A DNA stretch of 64,000 bases from Aulostomus chinensis (Eukaryota; Chordata; Actinopteri; Syngnathiformes; Aulostomidae): NCBI GenBank assembly GCA_037954235.1, contig JBBMOA010000002.1, positions 7,185,009 to 7,249,008 on the forward strand, written 5' to 3'. Made by a program: the position numbers and the translations under genes. This document shows positions 12,101 through 23,231 of this stretch, in pieces; position 1 is the first letter of the stretch, and every line of letters begins with the position of its first letter. The notes beneath the pieces were generated by a model that worked only from the letters and a program-made list of their open reading frames with translations, was not told where the DNA came from and ran no database searches.

Positions 12101-12519
12101 ATAGACAGGATGTTCTCTCTGATCCAGGTTGACCGTTTCACAGCAGCATCACAAAGAAGGGATGTGTGTCCATACTTGTCCAGCTGATGGGGGATTATGT
12201 AACTGATGAGACAGAATCAACTGTTTAATTACCAAGAACAAACATAGAGCTGAGTGAGCTTCACTTCACTTCACCCCCCCCCCCCCCCCAGGTGCTGAGG
12301 GTGCAGCTTTGTTCATGCTCATTTGTTACTCTTCTCACCTGAAGGTTCAGAGGAGACAAAAGGAAGGTTAGTAGCTCTCAGTGCCTTATTTCCTGTCTTA
12401 CTGAAAATGATGCTACTTCATATGATGGTGGATGGAGCTTGAGTTGAGGTCTTGTGATCCAGATGAGCAAACAGAGTTTTCTGTGACGGTGAATTCACAA
12501 TTCCTCAAAAGTGACCGAT

Positions 12520-12810
12520 TTTTTTTTTTTTGGGGGGGGGGGGGGGGGTGCATGAGCCTTTATTGAGAAAAAAACAGTGGTCGTACACAGGAGGGCAGTC
12601 CTCGGGCGAAAGTACAGATAGAGCTAAGCAAAGGCAGAGTCCAAAATTCAGACAGGAGGGTCCAAAACACAGGCAAAAGTTCCACACGGGACAAGGCAAG
12701 AGCAGGGTCAGAACTCTAGGGAAAAGGTCAAACATGGGTGTATAAACACTAGGGGCATGCGAGAAGAAAGGAAGTGTGGAAACTTGCGTCACCTTGATGA
12801 TTACACCGAT
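12520..12810. repeat. Poly-T/poly-G tract followed by repeat-like sequence
   Basis: A T12/G16 homopolymer pair is followed by about 250 bases of AG-rich text with repeated phrases (tccaaaattcagacaggagg, tccaaaacacaggcaaaagt). This resembles fish transposon ends, but I cannot name the family. Confidence 0.35.
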
Positions 12811-13893
12811 ACACATTTCTTCTTTGCCTCTTTTTGGCTGCTAGTTTAAAGAAAAAAAAGAATCTATTGTTTTTTGAATGTAACGTTGATCAGTGATTGA
12901 TGAGGATCCAGTGGCGGACTAATGAGGAGCTCCGCACGGCGTTGGTGTTGCACCTCTTTATGTGCAGACCTGTAGGCAGTATAAACACAGCAGATGGAAA
13001 CTTACTGAATTCGATACAGCGTCCATTCATGAAATAAGAATAACAGAGATGCTACAGTTTTGACCATGAGGGAGGACCAGGGGCAGTTGCATCATCCCAA
13101 CCTTAATCAGAAAAAAGACGTCTGTGACGCTCGAGGTGGACAGCACTCTTCCCAGAGGGCCACACTGACTCATGAGTGAGGGGCCGCACGCGTGGGAATC
13201 GAAGGGAAAAGTGAAACACACAGGTCTGGAACATGATCATGTATCATCAGGTATCAGTCACGGGTGAAATACTGAATTATATTATAAAGATGTGAATACA
13301 TGAAAATAAGAAGCTGGTCTTTGATATCAGAGCTGTCATCCAGTGCGATGGAAGAATATGTGAAAGCAGCAGCCCAGCAGATGGCTGGAGGCTCTGCTGG
13401 AGTCACGTTGAGTAGCACTACAGACTCAGCACAGGCTCCTCAAGGTCCCTGTGGGTGCGTCACCCTCCGCAGGGTCAGGAACAGCCAGGGCAACGCCGTG
13501 CCAACAAGAAAGACTTTGAATCAAACGCATCTGGATTTATTTTAGTAAAATGCATTCAGATGCATTTGTATACACAGTTTGTTTTTATTTTTGTGTGTTT
13601 GTTTTTTTTACATACCTTGAATGATGATTTTATAATCTCACATCAACAACAAAATAAATAAATGAATAAATCAAATGCTGTGGGGGTCAGGTGGTCCTTT
13701 GGCTGGGTGGGCCGGTTCTGGTCAGTCAGTCAGGACCCCACTCTGTTTGCCGTCGCTCACTTGTTCTGCTGAGACTCATTACTGAGGTATGACAGACTTT
13801 TTCTTTTATCCTAAGTAGAATTTTTTTTTTGCTTTGATTAATTAAAGTTGTTCCAGATCAGATGAACATTTTCTTGTCTAAATTCTTAAGTCT

Positions 13894-14024
13894 TTGTCAA
13901 AGCCCACACAGGAACAGGGAGAACATGGAGACTCCACACAGAAAGATCCTGTGATGGAGCCGGGACTGGAACCTGGAACCTTCTTGCTGTGAGGCCACAG
14001 TGCTGACCACTGCACCACCTCGTC
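13894..14024 (+). repeat. High-copy fish interspersed repeat, partial copy 2
   Basis: Contains only the 3' block: cacaggaacagggagaacat, gactccacacagaaagat, ctggaaccttcttgctgtga, gctgaccactgcaccacc. It is close to base-for-base with the same block at 28466-28590 and 53785-53895. Confidence 0.8.
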
Positions 14025-16308
14025 ATCATCTTTTCCTTATCAATTCAAGTAAAGTGTTTTATGACCAGTTGATGTCTCTTTCCATCTCAGTCATTTGATT
14101 CTGTCATGGGGCCCAGTGGCCTCAGTCTTGTTTTTCTTGTTTTCATAATTGTAAACCTCCATGGACATTAAATACCAACATACCAGCTGAAAATTAACAT
14201 ATTTTTCAACATTTTAATTTGCCATTAGCCATCCAATTCTCACACATATACAGTATATATTTCAAAAGTGATGATCACTTAGTTTCTGTTCATTAGCAAT
14301 GCTGTTTTAATTAAAGTAGAATATCATTTAAGGGACATTAATTTGCTATTATGAAACTCATTTTCTAGGGAGCTTATTTTGCTCATTGGTATTCATATCA
14401 GGGTTTTACTTCTTTTGGCGAGGAGGCAAGATAAACATTTCTAATGTTTCATTAAATATTCTTCCTCCGACATTGCTAGTCACAACTATCTGACAAAAGT
14501 TAAAACAGAAGCAAGTTACCAACATAAAGAACATTTTCTCTAAACAGGTCTTTAGTAGTATTAGGAGTATTTCATTACGAGTAAGTATTTGGATTCATTT
14601 TCAATCTGTCGGCCCGTCATTTGGGCAAAGACGCCCTGGTTTGGATGATGATGTAACAGCAGGTGAAGCGTTTTGGGTAAATCAGCTCACTCAACAACTT
14701 CTGAGGTCAGGAAACGTTCCAGGAGGTTTGACCTGACGCCTTAAGCCAGAAAACACTACACGGTTCTTGACAGGGTTTCCATGGATTCCGAGTTGTGTTG
14801 AGCCGGCCCAGTCTGCACTTGTCCTCCCTGGTTGTGAGCAGTTGGTGTGACAAGCTGGCACAGGAATCTTTGAGTGTTCGAGGGGTACACACTCAAGCCT
14901 GAAAGTGTGTGGAGACAGCAGACTCCAGACTTGAGACGGAGTGAATCACTCATGCTTGATTTTTCCAAGCAGACTCTGGGTGCAGTCTGGCAGGTTGTGA
15001 TCCCTCATCTGGCCCAGCTGCTAAATGACTGGTCCCCCATTTTCTCAGTTGTCGTAGAAAGTCGGTCGGTCAGTGTAATTCCCTGCCTCCTCTTAATCTG
15101 CTGGGACGGTGTGTCCTGAGCTTGCAGCAGGAGGCCCTGCAACCGCTGCCATCCAAGTGCACCAGAGCAGTGTCTAAAGTGGAGTCCTGTCCTGTCTCCG
15201 TCAGGGGCGATGCAGCACTACAGCAACTCGCCAGTGGTAAATATAGTTTTTCTTTTCTGTTGGGTTTTACATCTGCTGGACAAGATCTTCCTGTGGGATG
15301 GATGCTGGTAGAGACTGAAGGTGTTGAGGACAGGAAGGTGGAGGAGAGCTTCCCATGTGAGGAGGTCAGACCTGTTGTCTCCTGGAGGAACTGAGGTGGA
15401 GAAGTAGCTTGAAGTGAACCAGCCACAACCACTTCCTGGTACTGTTTCCACAGTGCTTCCAGCACAGATCCTGGGGGCTCCGTCATTTGAGTGGCATTTC
15501 ACGGCTGCTCTCTCCTCCTTAGCCTGAGATTCAGCCTCCTAAACAGGTTTATTCAAAAACTCCCCACAGCTGGAGAAATATTCTTTTAATCCAACTTAAA
15601 TACACAAATTAAAGATCTGAAACGATACTTTCCAAGTTTTTTTTTTTTAAACTGCATTTCAAACATCTCGAGCTTAACCATGTTATGTGATTTCCTGATC
15701 CCACACCCCTCAAAGACTAATATTCCTGAACTGCCACAGAAAGCAGATGAACATATAATATCCAGGAATACACATCGAACGACTGACATGCCGACATGTC
15801 TCCACATTTTGGATCTCTGGTCATGCGTCAGCCATACTGGGTTTTACTTAGTTTTCATATGTGATTATAACATTCCTCTGAGTGATGCAGCCGGCCTGCA
15901 TGTCCACAGTGGAGCTACCACCCGATATAATCAGACTAACAAGCACCCTTCAGCAGCGGAGCCACTGTCTCTACATGGATGACCTGAGTGGCTGCATGAT
16001 TAACTTAAAGAGCATGCTTTTGCATGTGCGAGGCAGAAGACGGCATTGAATTCTATCTAGTGCATCTATTGACACTGAGAGCTTCTTTGCATGAGGGTTC
16101 GCTGCATGTTCCTGTGACCGTAGTGTGCAGATACCTTATGAAGCTGGGGGCGGTTATCTCAGGAGAAAAGAGCAGAGCAATTCACACACGTCACATGCTA
16201 CATGAAACACTCTCTGGTGTGCTGAGGGCTGGCTGGCCTGGACCAACCTTAGCCTCTGCACTCTGCAACACCAGATGTAGGTCGCTGAGTGCTGCAGGGG
16301 CTGGGGGA

Positions 16309-16340
<32 letters not shown>

Positions 16341-16348
16341 TGTGTGTA
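16309..16348 (+). repeat. (TG)n microsatellite
   Basis: TG run interrupted once by TA, in intergenic DNA. Confidence 0.9.
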
Positions 16349-18029
16349 CACTCAGACTGTGATGATAAAAGTGGATGACTTCATCATCAAGGACATGGCC
16401 CCCAGCACACTGTCTCCATCGCTGACACATTGTATTGTCACAAACAGGCCACATGAAGTCTGACAGCCTGCTCGACCAGGCCGAGGGGATTGTCGCCGCT
16501 CCCTCACTCTGGCTCCTTTGCTGCATTCCTTCCATTACATTCTCTAAACATCCCTCTGCATTAACGACTCATTGAATTAAACGTAACGTGCAAAATATTG
16601 ATTGACGTAGAGAGCTAAGGAGCACCTCTCCAGCAAGTGAATCCTCAACCACGAATGTGTAACCTTGTTGCCCCCCCCATTGTAGCATAAAAAATTCCTC
16701 ACACTGAAATCCAAATGCTTTATGCTTCATTAACAAGATGAGAGGAAATGAATGAGTCTCAGTGCTCTCAGGCACCCGGAGGACTGAATGAAAATGTTAA
16801 CCCTTGGATTCATGTTAGCGTCTCACTCCTGATGAAATGTTGTTATAGGACGAGACAAACTGAAGGCTTGAGACTTGCGGGATTATCTCAGCTCACATGG
16901 CATCAGTCAGTCACTGATTTCTGCATCTGTGATGGAAGTTTGACTGAAGCTGCATTGTGGAAATGAATATTTACATTTGTAAGATATCTCAATTAATTAA
17001 AATGTCAATGCCAACTTTTGGGAAATATGCTTATTTAACTGTTGTTCCCTGGAGTCAGAGAAGAGCCCCTCCCCTGAGGGTGCAGGAAGGAGCTCAGACC
17101 CACAGATACTGGCTGACTGATAGTTAACTTCTCATAATGAATAGTGTTTGTGCATGTGTGTGTAGGTGGGGGGGGGGGGGGTGAGGGACTGTGTAGAACA
17201 CCTCCATCTGTCTGCGTGTGTGAACTCTGGTTCAAACACAGAAGGTTCAGCATCCTCGTTTGTTCAGAGGTAGTCTGATGCCGCCTGGAGTTACTCCAGC
17301 AGAGAAACATCTGGCTCCACCCATCATCATTCTGCTGTAGTAGGAAAAAAATACTGAGGACACAAAATTATCTGTGTAGAATTTCAAGCTGTCGAGACAT
17401 TTCACTCAGAACCGCAAATGTTAATGTTTGAACGGTCGGGGGACTTATAGAGAATTTTAGGATTCGTCCATATTCCAAACCATGAATGTCAGCACCAAAC
17501 CTGTTGTCAGACCAGCCTGAATTTAGTGAGATATTTCACTCTGGACTCCAGTCCGGCAGGGAGGCCCACGGTGAGTCTGGATCCAAGACATCAGGCATAC
17601 TGATCCCCCCACAGGAACAATGATCCAGTTAGATAGCAGCTTCACAACTTGATTTGGTATCTCATTGTGCTGTTTGTCCTTCAACATGAAGTAAGCTCTG
17701 GCATGACGTGACTCTGCCTCACGATGAACATCCCTGTTGTTCAGCAGCCGTGTTCTCTGTCGTGGAGGTTGTGGACCACCAGGAACATCAGCATGTCCCT
17801 GTCTCTGGGATATCTGAGAACTCCAGCTGCTTAGGAGGAGTATCAGTATTCTAGATACTGCCATCAGTTATCTACTTCTCTCTGTGACACAGATGCACCG
17901 ATCTCACCACTGACAGAGGAACTATCAGCCCCTCTTCCTCTCACCGACTGCTGCTGATGTTCCTGTAGACTCTTGGGGGTTGAAGAGTCGTGGCAGCATG
18001 TGCTTGTTGGGTGTAGCTTCACTGACAGA

Positions 18030-18115
18030 GTGAGGTGCTGGACCTGCTCTACTTGTAAAGAGTCATGAGAGAACTTTTGTTGGGATTTGGCGCTACATCA
18101 ATAAAATGTATACTG
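18030..18115 (+). mobile_element. L2-type LINE 3' tail fragment
   Basis: Reads agagaacttttgttgggatt, tggcgctacatcaataaaat. This is the 3' end shared by many fish L2-like LINEs. The reverse complement of a near-identical tail is at 42272-42345. Confidence 0.6.
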
Positions 18116-18185
18116 ACTTTGTTGCATGTTTTTAATTTCCTCCACCTGCATTACTTGATTACATTGTATAAAAGGGTTAAAAGGG

Positions 18186-18327
18186 TTTTCTATGGAGTTT
18201 TTCCTCAGTCGATGTGAGGGTCTAAGGGCAGAGGATTTTGTTATGATGCCATGTGAAGCCCTTTGAGACAAACTGTTTGTGACAACGGGCTATACAAATA
18301 AAATTGCCTTGCCTTGCCTTGCCTATA
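18186..18327 (+). mobile_element. L2-type LINE 3' end with (TTGCC)n tail
   Basis: Runs from tctatggagtttttcctcag through gtgaagccctttgagacaaa to aataaaattgccttgccttg. It matches, in the opposite orientation, the 3' end of the LINE in the whamm intron (60161-60305), so the two are copies of one family. It is severely 5'-truncated. Confidence 0.85.
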
Positions 18328-18753
18328 ACTTTAAATCCATAAAATGTAAAAAATATATCAAGTGTTTCATTTTGGATTTGCTTGTTACCAAGAGTACACA
18401 CAGGGTTACAAGGGACACACTCCATACAGTTAGTAAGAGGTGATGAGGGACACTTGATGAATATGGCAGTCACTCTTATTGTTCCATTCAGCTAAAACAA
18501 ACAAAAAGCTCCTCAGTGACAAAGTGCTCTCCGCTCATGATGTCGTGTGACGCCACATTTACCTCCTGGGTGCTGATCTAATGACTCTCCTGACGTTCAT
18601 CCACATTTCTCCATTGTGTTGGATCAGTCTTCACCTCCGCCCAGGATAGCTTGCCTCAGCGAGGATGCATCAATCTGGGGGTAAAGTTTTTGTAATCTAA
18701 ACTGATTACAGTGATGACGAAAGCCTTCCCTGCTGCAGGCCAGCTTCAGTATG

Positions 18754-18784
<31 letters not shown>

Positions 18785-20304
18785 ACTCCCTTCCTCATCA
18801 TCACGGCTGATTGCATTGCTGAGGTCCAAATGAACTGTTAGCCCCCATCTTCATCACAGCCATAAATAGACACCACAGGCCGGCGTTTAGCACATCTCTG
18901 CTTGTGCTCTGGATCAGAGGCCAAAGTTTACCAAGAGGCCTGCTGCGAGTCGACCAACAGAGCAACCCTGACGTCTTTGAGCCACATGCGCCACAGCAAA
19001 CCGCGCATGCAGCATGCAGCATGCAGCAATGTATTAATGATGCACCTAAATATTTCAGTTACCTCTCATGATGCTGGCCTCGGCATATGTAGCAATACAT
19101 GCTGGCCCCGGACAAATTAGTAGCACAGAAAATGGTTCCCCAGTTTGTTTGTTTTTACACATCAATAATCATAGAGTGCAATTAGTGACACACACACTGC
19201 CAAACGTTTTAAATGTGTGTTGTTTGTAATATTGACATACGACAACAGCAATATGGCGATAAGATGACTGTCATCAGTCAGAGCTGGCTGTAAACTAGTT
19301 ATTTCATAGACAAGGTTCCATCCAACCGTAGCTCTATCCATGCAGGCGAAGACAATTTCTAAGAAGAGTGTATTTAATGAATTTTGACAGAGGGATGCTA
19401 TCATTTCCTATCGGTCACCATTCATTGTGCTCAGCTAACTAGCGGTTAGCTGGGCTCTGTGGAGACAAGGCTGAGCTTCTTGTCTGGCAAATCAGCACAT
19501 TTCCAAAGTTGGCGTGTTCCTTTAAGATTTGGTGCAGCTTTTAAGTAGGTGGCACAAAATGGTGTCATGTGCTACAGCGGCTTCATACTGACCTGTCAGG
19601 TATTCAAGCGGTGACATTTCAGTCACCGTGAGTTAAGATTGGCTCAAAGAGGGAGGGATTTCACCATCTGGTGAATTCATTTATTCCAGACACACTAAGG
19701 GGTTCGACATTTTACAGCAACAACAAAAAAAGGGTTGAATACAGAAACAAGTCTGAAATAAAGACAGAATTTTGTGTGCTAGAAAAAAATGTGCTCATTT
19801 GTTAATGAGCTTGTGAGCCACTTAACTCATGAGGGGTCTTTCTGGGGGCCTCAACTAACAGGCTGGTAATTAATGTGCTATGTATTTTGGGCTGAGAAAA
19901 CTTTATGCTACTGTGCCAACTTCAGGCACTGTCCAGTGGATTTAGCTGAATGTTGAGTCAAGTAATGCAAGACAAAATTGCTAATAAAAAAACGCAGTTA
20001 TTGCAAACAGGAGGCGAGTACATGTAGAGACATTTCATCATACAAACGGATTCACCAACTGCTTAGTATAATTAATCTGATCACGTCAAGCCTGCTGCTA
20101 AACCATACAGCGATGATCAAATGTGGTCAATTAGCCCACTTACTTGAAGATGCAAAGCGTCAGAATCGGTTAATCCACCAGGTTCATCAGCTGACCGGGC
20201 AGAGGAGTTTAGTATGAAATAAATACAATCAATCTTATTTGCCAACATTGTAGCAGGATTTTTTTTTTTAATGTGTTGGAAACATTTGCTGTCAAGTTGT
20301 TTTG

Positions 20305-20310
20305 TTTATT
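20305..20310 (-). terminator. ramac: ramac polyadenylation signal AATAAA
   Basis: TTTATT on the plus strand, 261 bases downstream of the ramac stop. It is the first canonical hexamer on the minus strand after the stop. Confidence 0.6.
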
Positions 20311-20570
20311 CCTGTCAAAACAAATTACCGGTCTCTATAGAATAGCTGAGAAAAAAAAACAAAAAAAAAAACAGACGGAGTGTGCTTTGGATTCATGCTC
20401 AGGACAAACGGTATCAAAATAAAATATTTAACACTGATTTGTTAATATATCACTTGGCCTTCTGAACTGTGGCCAAGAGTTCCATAAAAAGTCAACAACT
20501 GTCCCATGTGGTAATGCAAAGTAATAAGATACTATAAATACTGTCAACACCTGAGATACTGCAGTACGGA

Positions 20571-20760
20571 TCAGTAGCGGCCATACTGTGGCCTCTGATA
20601 ATAGGAGTTGGAATCCCGGTTTGAGCTCGGTTGATAGCCGCTTCCGTGCCCCCAGTTCCTGTCTCTGTCTTGCCAGTGTTGCTGCCCATGATGGTCTCCT
20701 CTCCAACCACGGTCTCCTTTCCAACCGCGCCACCCACCACCTCCTCGACGGTCCTGGTAC
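20571..20760 (-). CDS. ramac: ramac second coding exon (RNA-binding and QYN-rich tail)
   Basis: Acceptor tcttgtag lies before base 20760 and the stop TGA is at 20573-20571. It completes an Arg codon, then encodes YQDRRGGGGWRGWKGDRGWR to the C-terminal PQYGRY. Confidence 0.95.
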
Positions 20761-22106
20761 CTACAAGAAGACGGCATATCAACATCTGCTGATATGATGC
20801 TGTAAAAACTTAGGACCTCCGTTTCACAGCTAAAGGCTGGAATCAACCAGAATTTTATTAAAAGGATAAACATTAAGAAAATCGGGTTTTGTCGGTGCTT
20901 TGACTTAGATTTTACACTGATAGATTGTAAAAGTACTGACAAGTATTCCACTTGTCCTCAACATATAATCTAGAGAGAACATTTGATATCAGGAAAGGAC
21001 ACAGATTCAGTCTCTTTCACCACGAGGTAAAGAAGAACTAGCAAATGTCACAAATATCAAAACACTGAGATACAACGATGGATATCATGTCTACATTTCA
21101 AATTTGAAGGCTTATGTGCAACTAAAGTTCCTGAACACATCTGAAACATCGCCTTTCACAGCAAATCTTCAATTTCAGGGTTCGTATGACACCAATAACG
21201 TTCTATGACTCTTCCATTATGTTTCCACACCTTTAAAGAAGATTTAGCAACCACGCATTTACTGAAATGTCTTTCTTTTGAAGATGACAAAGGAAATTTA
21301 CTACTGTACGTTGAACTGAAATGAAAGAAAAACATGATTAATAACAATAATATTAATTATTAAGAATAAATTAATAACATAAACATGAAGTAAATACATA
21401 TCAACCAAAATGGATATTTAATTGTACATGAACAATACATAAAACAAGACAAATTAAGTGACTTTTCCTTATTTTTTAGGCTTTATATATTTTTCAGGCC
21501 TCTAAATGACCAATTTTGAAGTCAATCACTTTTTCAAAGATTTCCTTGACAGGATCATCATTTATTTATCAAAATATTAATATTAATAATATTAATATTA
21601 ATAAAGATCAGATGGACTGCTAACTTTATTCATGCAAAAGAAAATTATAATCATATCATGGTTGTAGCACCATTAGCTAGTGGCAGGGTAGGTTAGCAGG
21701 CGGCAGGGTAGCACAGCTAGTGGCAGGGTAGGTTAGCTAGTAGTAGGACAGGTTAACAAGTGGCAGGGTAGGTTAGCTAGTAGTAGGGTGGGTTTGGTAG
21801 TGGCAGGGGAGCAGAGCTAGTAGTGGGGTAGGTTAGCTAGTAGAAGGGATGATCTCACGGTTCACCTCTTTTCTTAATACCACCAATCGTGGACTTTGCC
21901 GTTCTAGCTGCGTTCAATGATAAATAAAGGACTGACCTGTTGTCTCTGCCCCTCTGATTCCCTCCCCCACGATGCCTCCAGTCCTCCACGATGGGAGGGG
22001 TGTCTGCCGGCCGGTTCACGTACTGCTGATATTCCTGGTCCTCGGATGTGAATCTGTGTGCAAACATCTCATCGTAGCTCTGCTGGTTTTCCGTAGCCTC
22101 GGTCAT
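20571..22106 (-). CDS. ramac: ramac, RNA guanine-7 methyltransferase activating subunit (complete)
   Basis: Minus-strand exons 22106-21937 and 20760-20571 join in phase 2 to 360 nt, 119 residues plus TGA; human RAMAC (FAM103A1) has 118. The product binds and activates RNMT, the nuclear mRNA cap N7-methyltransferase, and binds RNA. The N-terminal activation domain is residues 1 to about 55, with YDEMFAHRFTSEDQEYQQYV and PPIVEDWRHRGGGNQRGRDN. The Arg/Gly/Trp-rich RNA-binding middle follows (RGGGGWRGWKGDRGWRGD). The C-terminus is rich in Tyr, Gln and Asn and ends YYQRPQYGRY. The ATG is one base after acceptor ttcactgcag, so at least one non-coding 5' exon lies upstream. The gene is head-to-head with homer2 and convergent with btbd1, as in human. 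Confidence 0.95.
20761..21936 (-). other. ramac coding intron
   Basis: 1.2 kb, AT-rich in the middle (many taatattaat repeats around 21340-21610), with a minisatellite at 21672-21846 near its 5' end. No gene seen. Confidence 0.85.
21672..21846. repeat. Minisatellite in ramac intron
   Basis: About nine degenerate units of roughly 20 bp built on gctagtggcagggtaggtta, alternating with gctagtagtagggtaggtta. Confidence 0.85.
21937..22106 (-). CDS. ramac: ramac first coding exon (RNMT-activation domain)
   Basis: Starts at ATG 22106-22104 and ends in phase 2 before donor gtcagt. Encodes residues 1-56. Acceptor cactgcag sits directly before the ATG, implying an intron in the 5' UTR. Confidence 0.95.
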
Positions 22107-22880
22107 CCTGCAGTGAAATGATCGTTACCGGGGCACCACACACTGTATCGGTTTTCTATGTAACATTTCTGCTCCTATGTGGAACTTAGCGGTACATTTT
22201 ATTCTGCCAAACCACGTGGGAAACCATCATTAACTGTCTGAAAACATCTGGCGGTAGAAGTGGCTACAAACAACACAAGCCTCCCGGTAACTCTCTGAAC
22301 CTGGCTCAGAAACCTACCTAAGGACAACACGAAAAGTCGCTAACCGAGCCGATTAGCTTGAAAGATTCCAGACGAATGTACATCACGGAAATGTTTCCCC
22401 TGGAAACACTAACGCACATTTCAATGGTTCCAGGGGAGCGCGCACCTGCCAGTAATAGTAATCGCTGCTACCTTCCGAACAAGCCGTTAAAGTCAGACAC
22501 TACAACCAAGTTGCTGTGACATAATGAGCAAAAATAGCGAGTCACGTTAATGTGCCTCAGTACTTGTATATCAAAGAACGTACAAACCACAGGAAACCAA
22601 TGTAAGTGCTTCTTCATTTATACGTGCAACTATCTTTTTTATTTTTTAAATATTAGTATTGATGTATTTTGAGCCATGTTATAGATTCACACCACAGTTT
22701 GGCCAACATCACCAATAACAGGTTTGGATGCTGTGTGGGTGGCTGGCAGAGGCGTGAGCAGGTGGAAACCGCTCCGTGTCGCTGCTGCTGCCCCTCACAT
22801 GAAACCCAATCCCGCTGGGGAGGAAGAAACTCGATGCAGCGAGCGAGCAACGAAACGCTCTCTTAATTTACCAGCGCCGA
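22107..22880. promoter_or_regulatory. Divergent ramac/homer2 promoter region
   Basis: The two genes start head to head here. On the minus strand a likely non-coding ramac 5' exon ends near 22316 (ccttag then gtaggt). On the plus strand the homer2 leader begins before about 22880. The interval is CpG-containing (gggagcgcgcacctgccag near 22434) and lacks an evident TATA box. Transcription start sites cannot be placed by eye. Confidence 0.55.
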
Positions 22881-22937
22881 TTGTTGGAGGACAGCGACGA
22901 AGAGGCCTCTTGCGGTGGAATTTGCACCAGAGCTCCT

Positions 22938-23126
22938 ATGAAGAACGAAAACAAACAAGCAAAGCGAAAAAACTTCCTGAAATGAACAGGATTCCGTCTG
23001 ACAGCGCCTGAGAAACCCAGCGGATCGAGTTTTGCGAAGAAGTGCTCTCACATTTCAGTTGTCTCCCGACGGCAGGAGGACTTGTTCGAGGTTGGCGGAA
23101 GGGACATGAACTCTTGGGAGCGTTGA
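22938..23126 (+). promoter_or_regulatory. Three short upstream ORFs in the putative homer2 leader
   Basis: ATGs at 22938 (15 codons before TGA), 22982 (overlapping the first stop as ATGA; 9 codons) and 23106 (6 codons) all terminate before the homer2 ATG at 23227. If transcription starts upstream of them they could damp translation. The start site is not known, so this is inference. Confidence 0.4.
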
Positions 23127-23226
23127 TCGTCTGTGGACTTTGACTGAGCTTTGAAAGACACATTTCTCACATCCCATAGTCCTCAGAGCTCCACATCCAC
23201 AGGAGTAGTTTCTCAAGTCAGCAGCA

Positions 23227-23231
23227 ATGGG
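23227..23231 (+). CDS. homer2: homer2 exon 1, five coding bases (ATG GG)
   Basis: agcagcaATGGG is followed by consensus donor gtgagt. Exon 2 begins with G then GAG CAG CCG, so the join reads M-G-E-Q-P, the invariant Homer N-terminus. Start context is good (G at -3, G at +4). The upstream leader is about 0.3 kb. Confidence 0.85.

Larger units (their letters stand above)
9196..20290. other. Intergenic region between convergent btbd1 and ramac
   Basis: About 11 kb without a recognised gene. It holds repeat debris: a block at 11325-11420 resembling a common fish repeat, a pyrimidine/CA tract at about 12040-12085, homopolymers at 12274-12289 and 12520-12548, a partial interspersed repeat at 13894-14024, (TG)n at 16309-16348, two LINE 3' tails at 18030-18115 and 18186-18327, and poly-C/CA at 18755-18786. 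Short frames here, such as 10349-10531 and 15070-15486, match no family I know. Confidence 0.75.
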
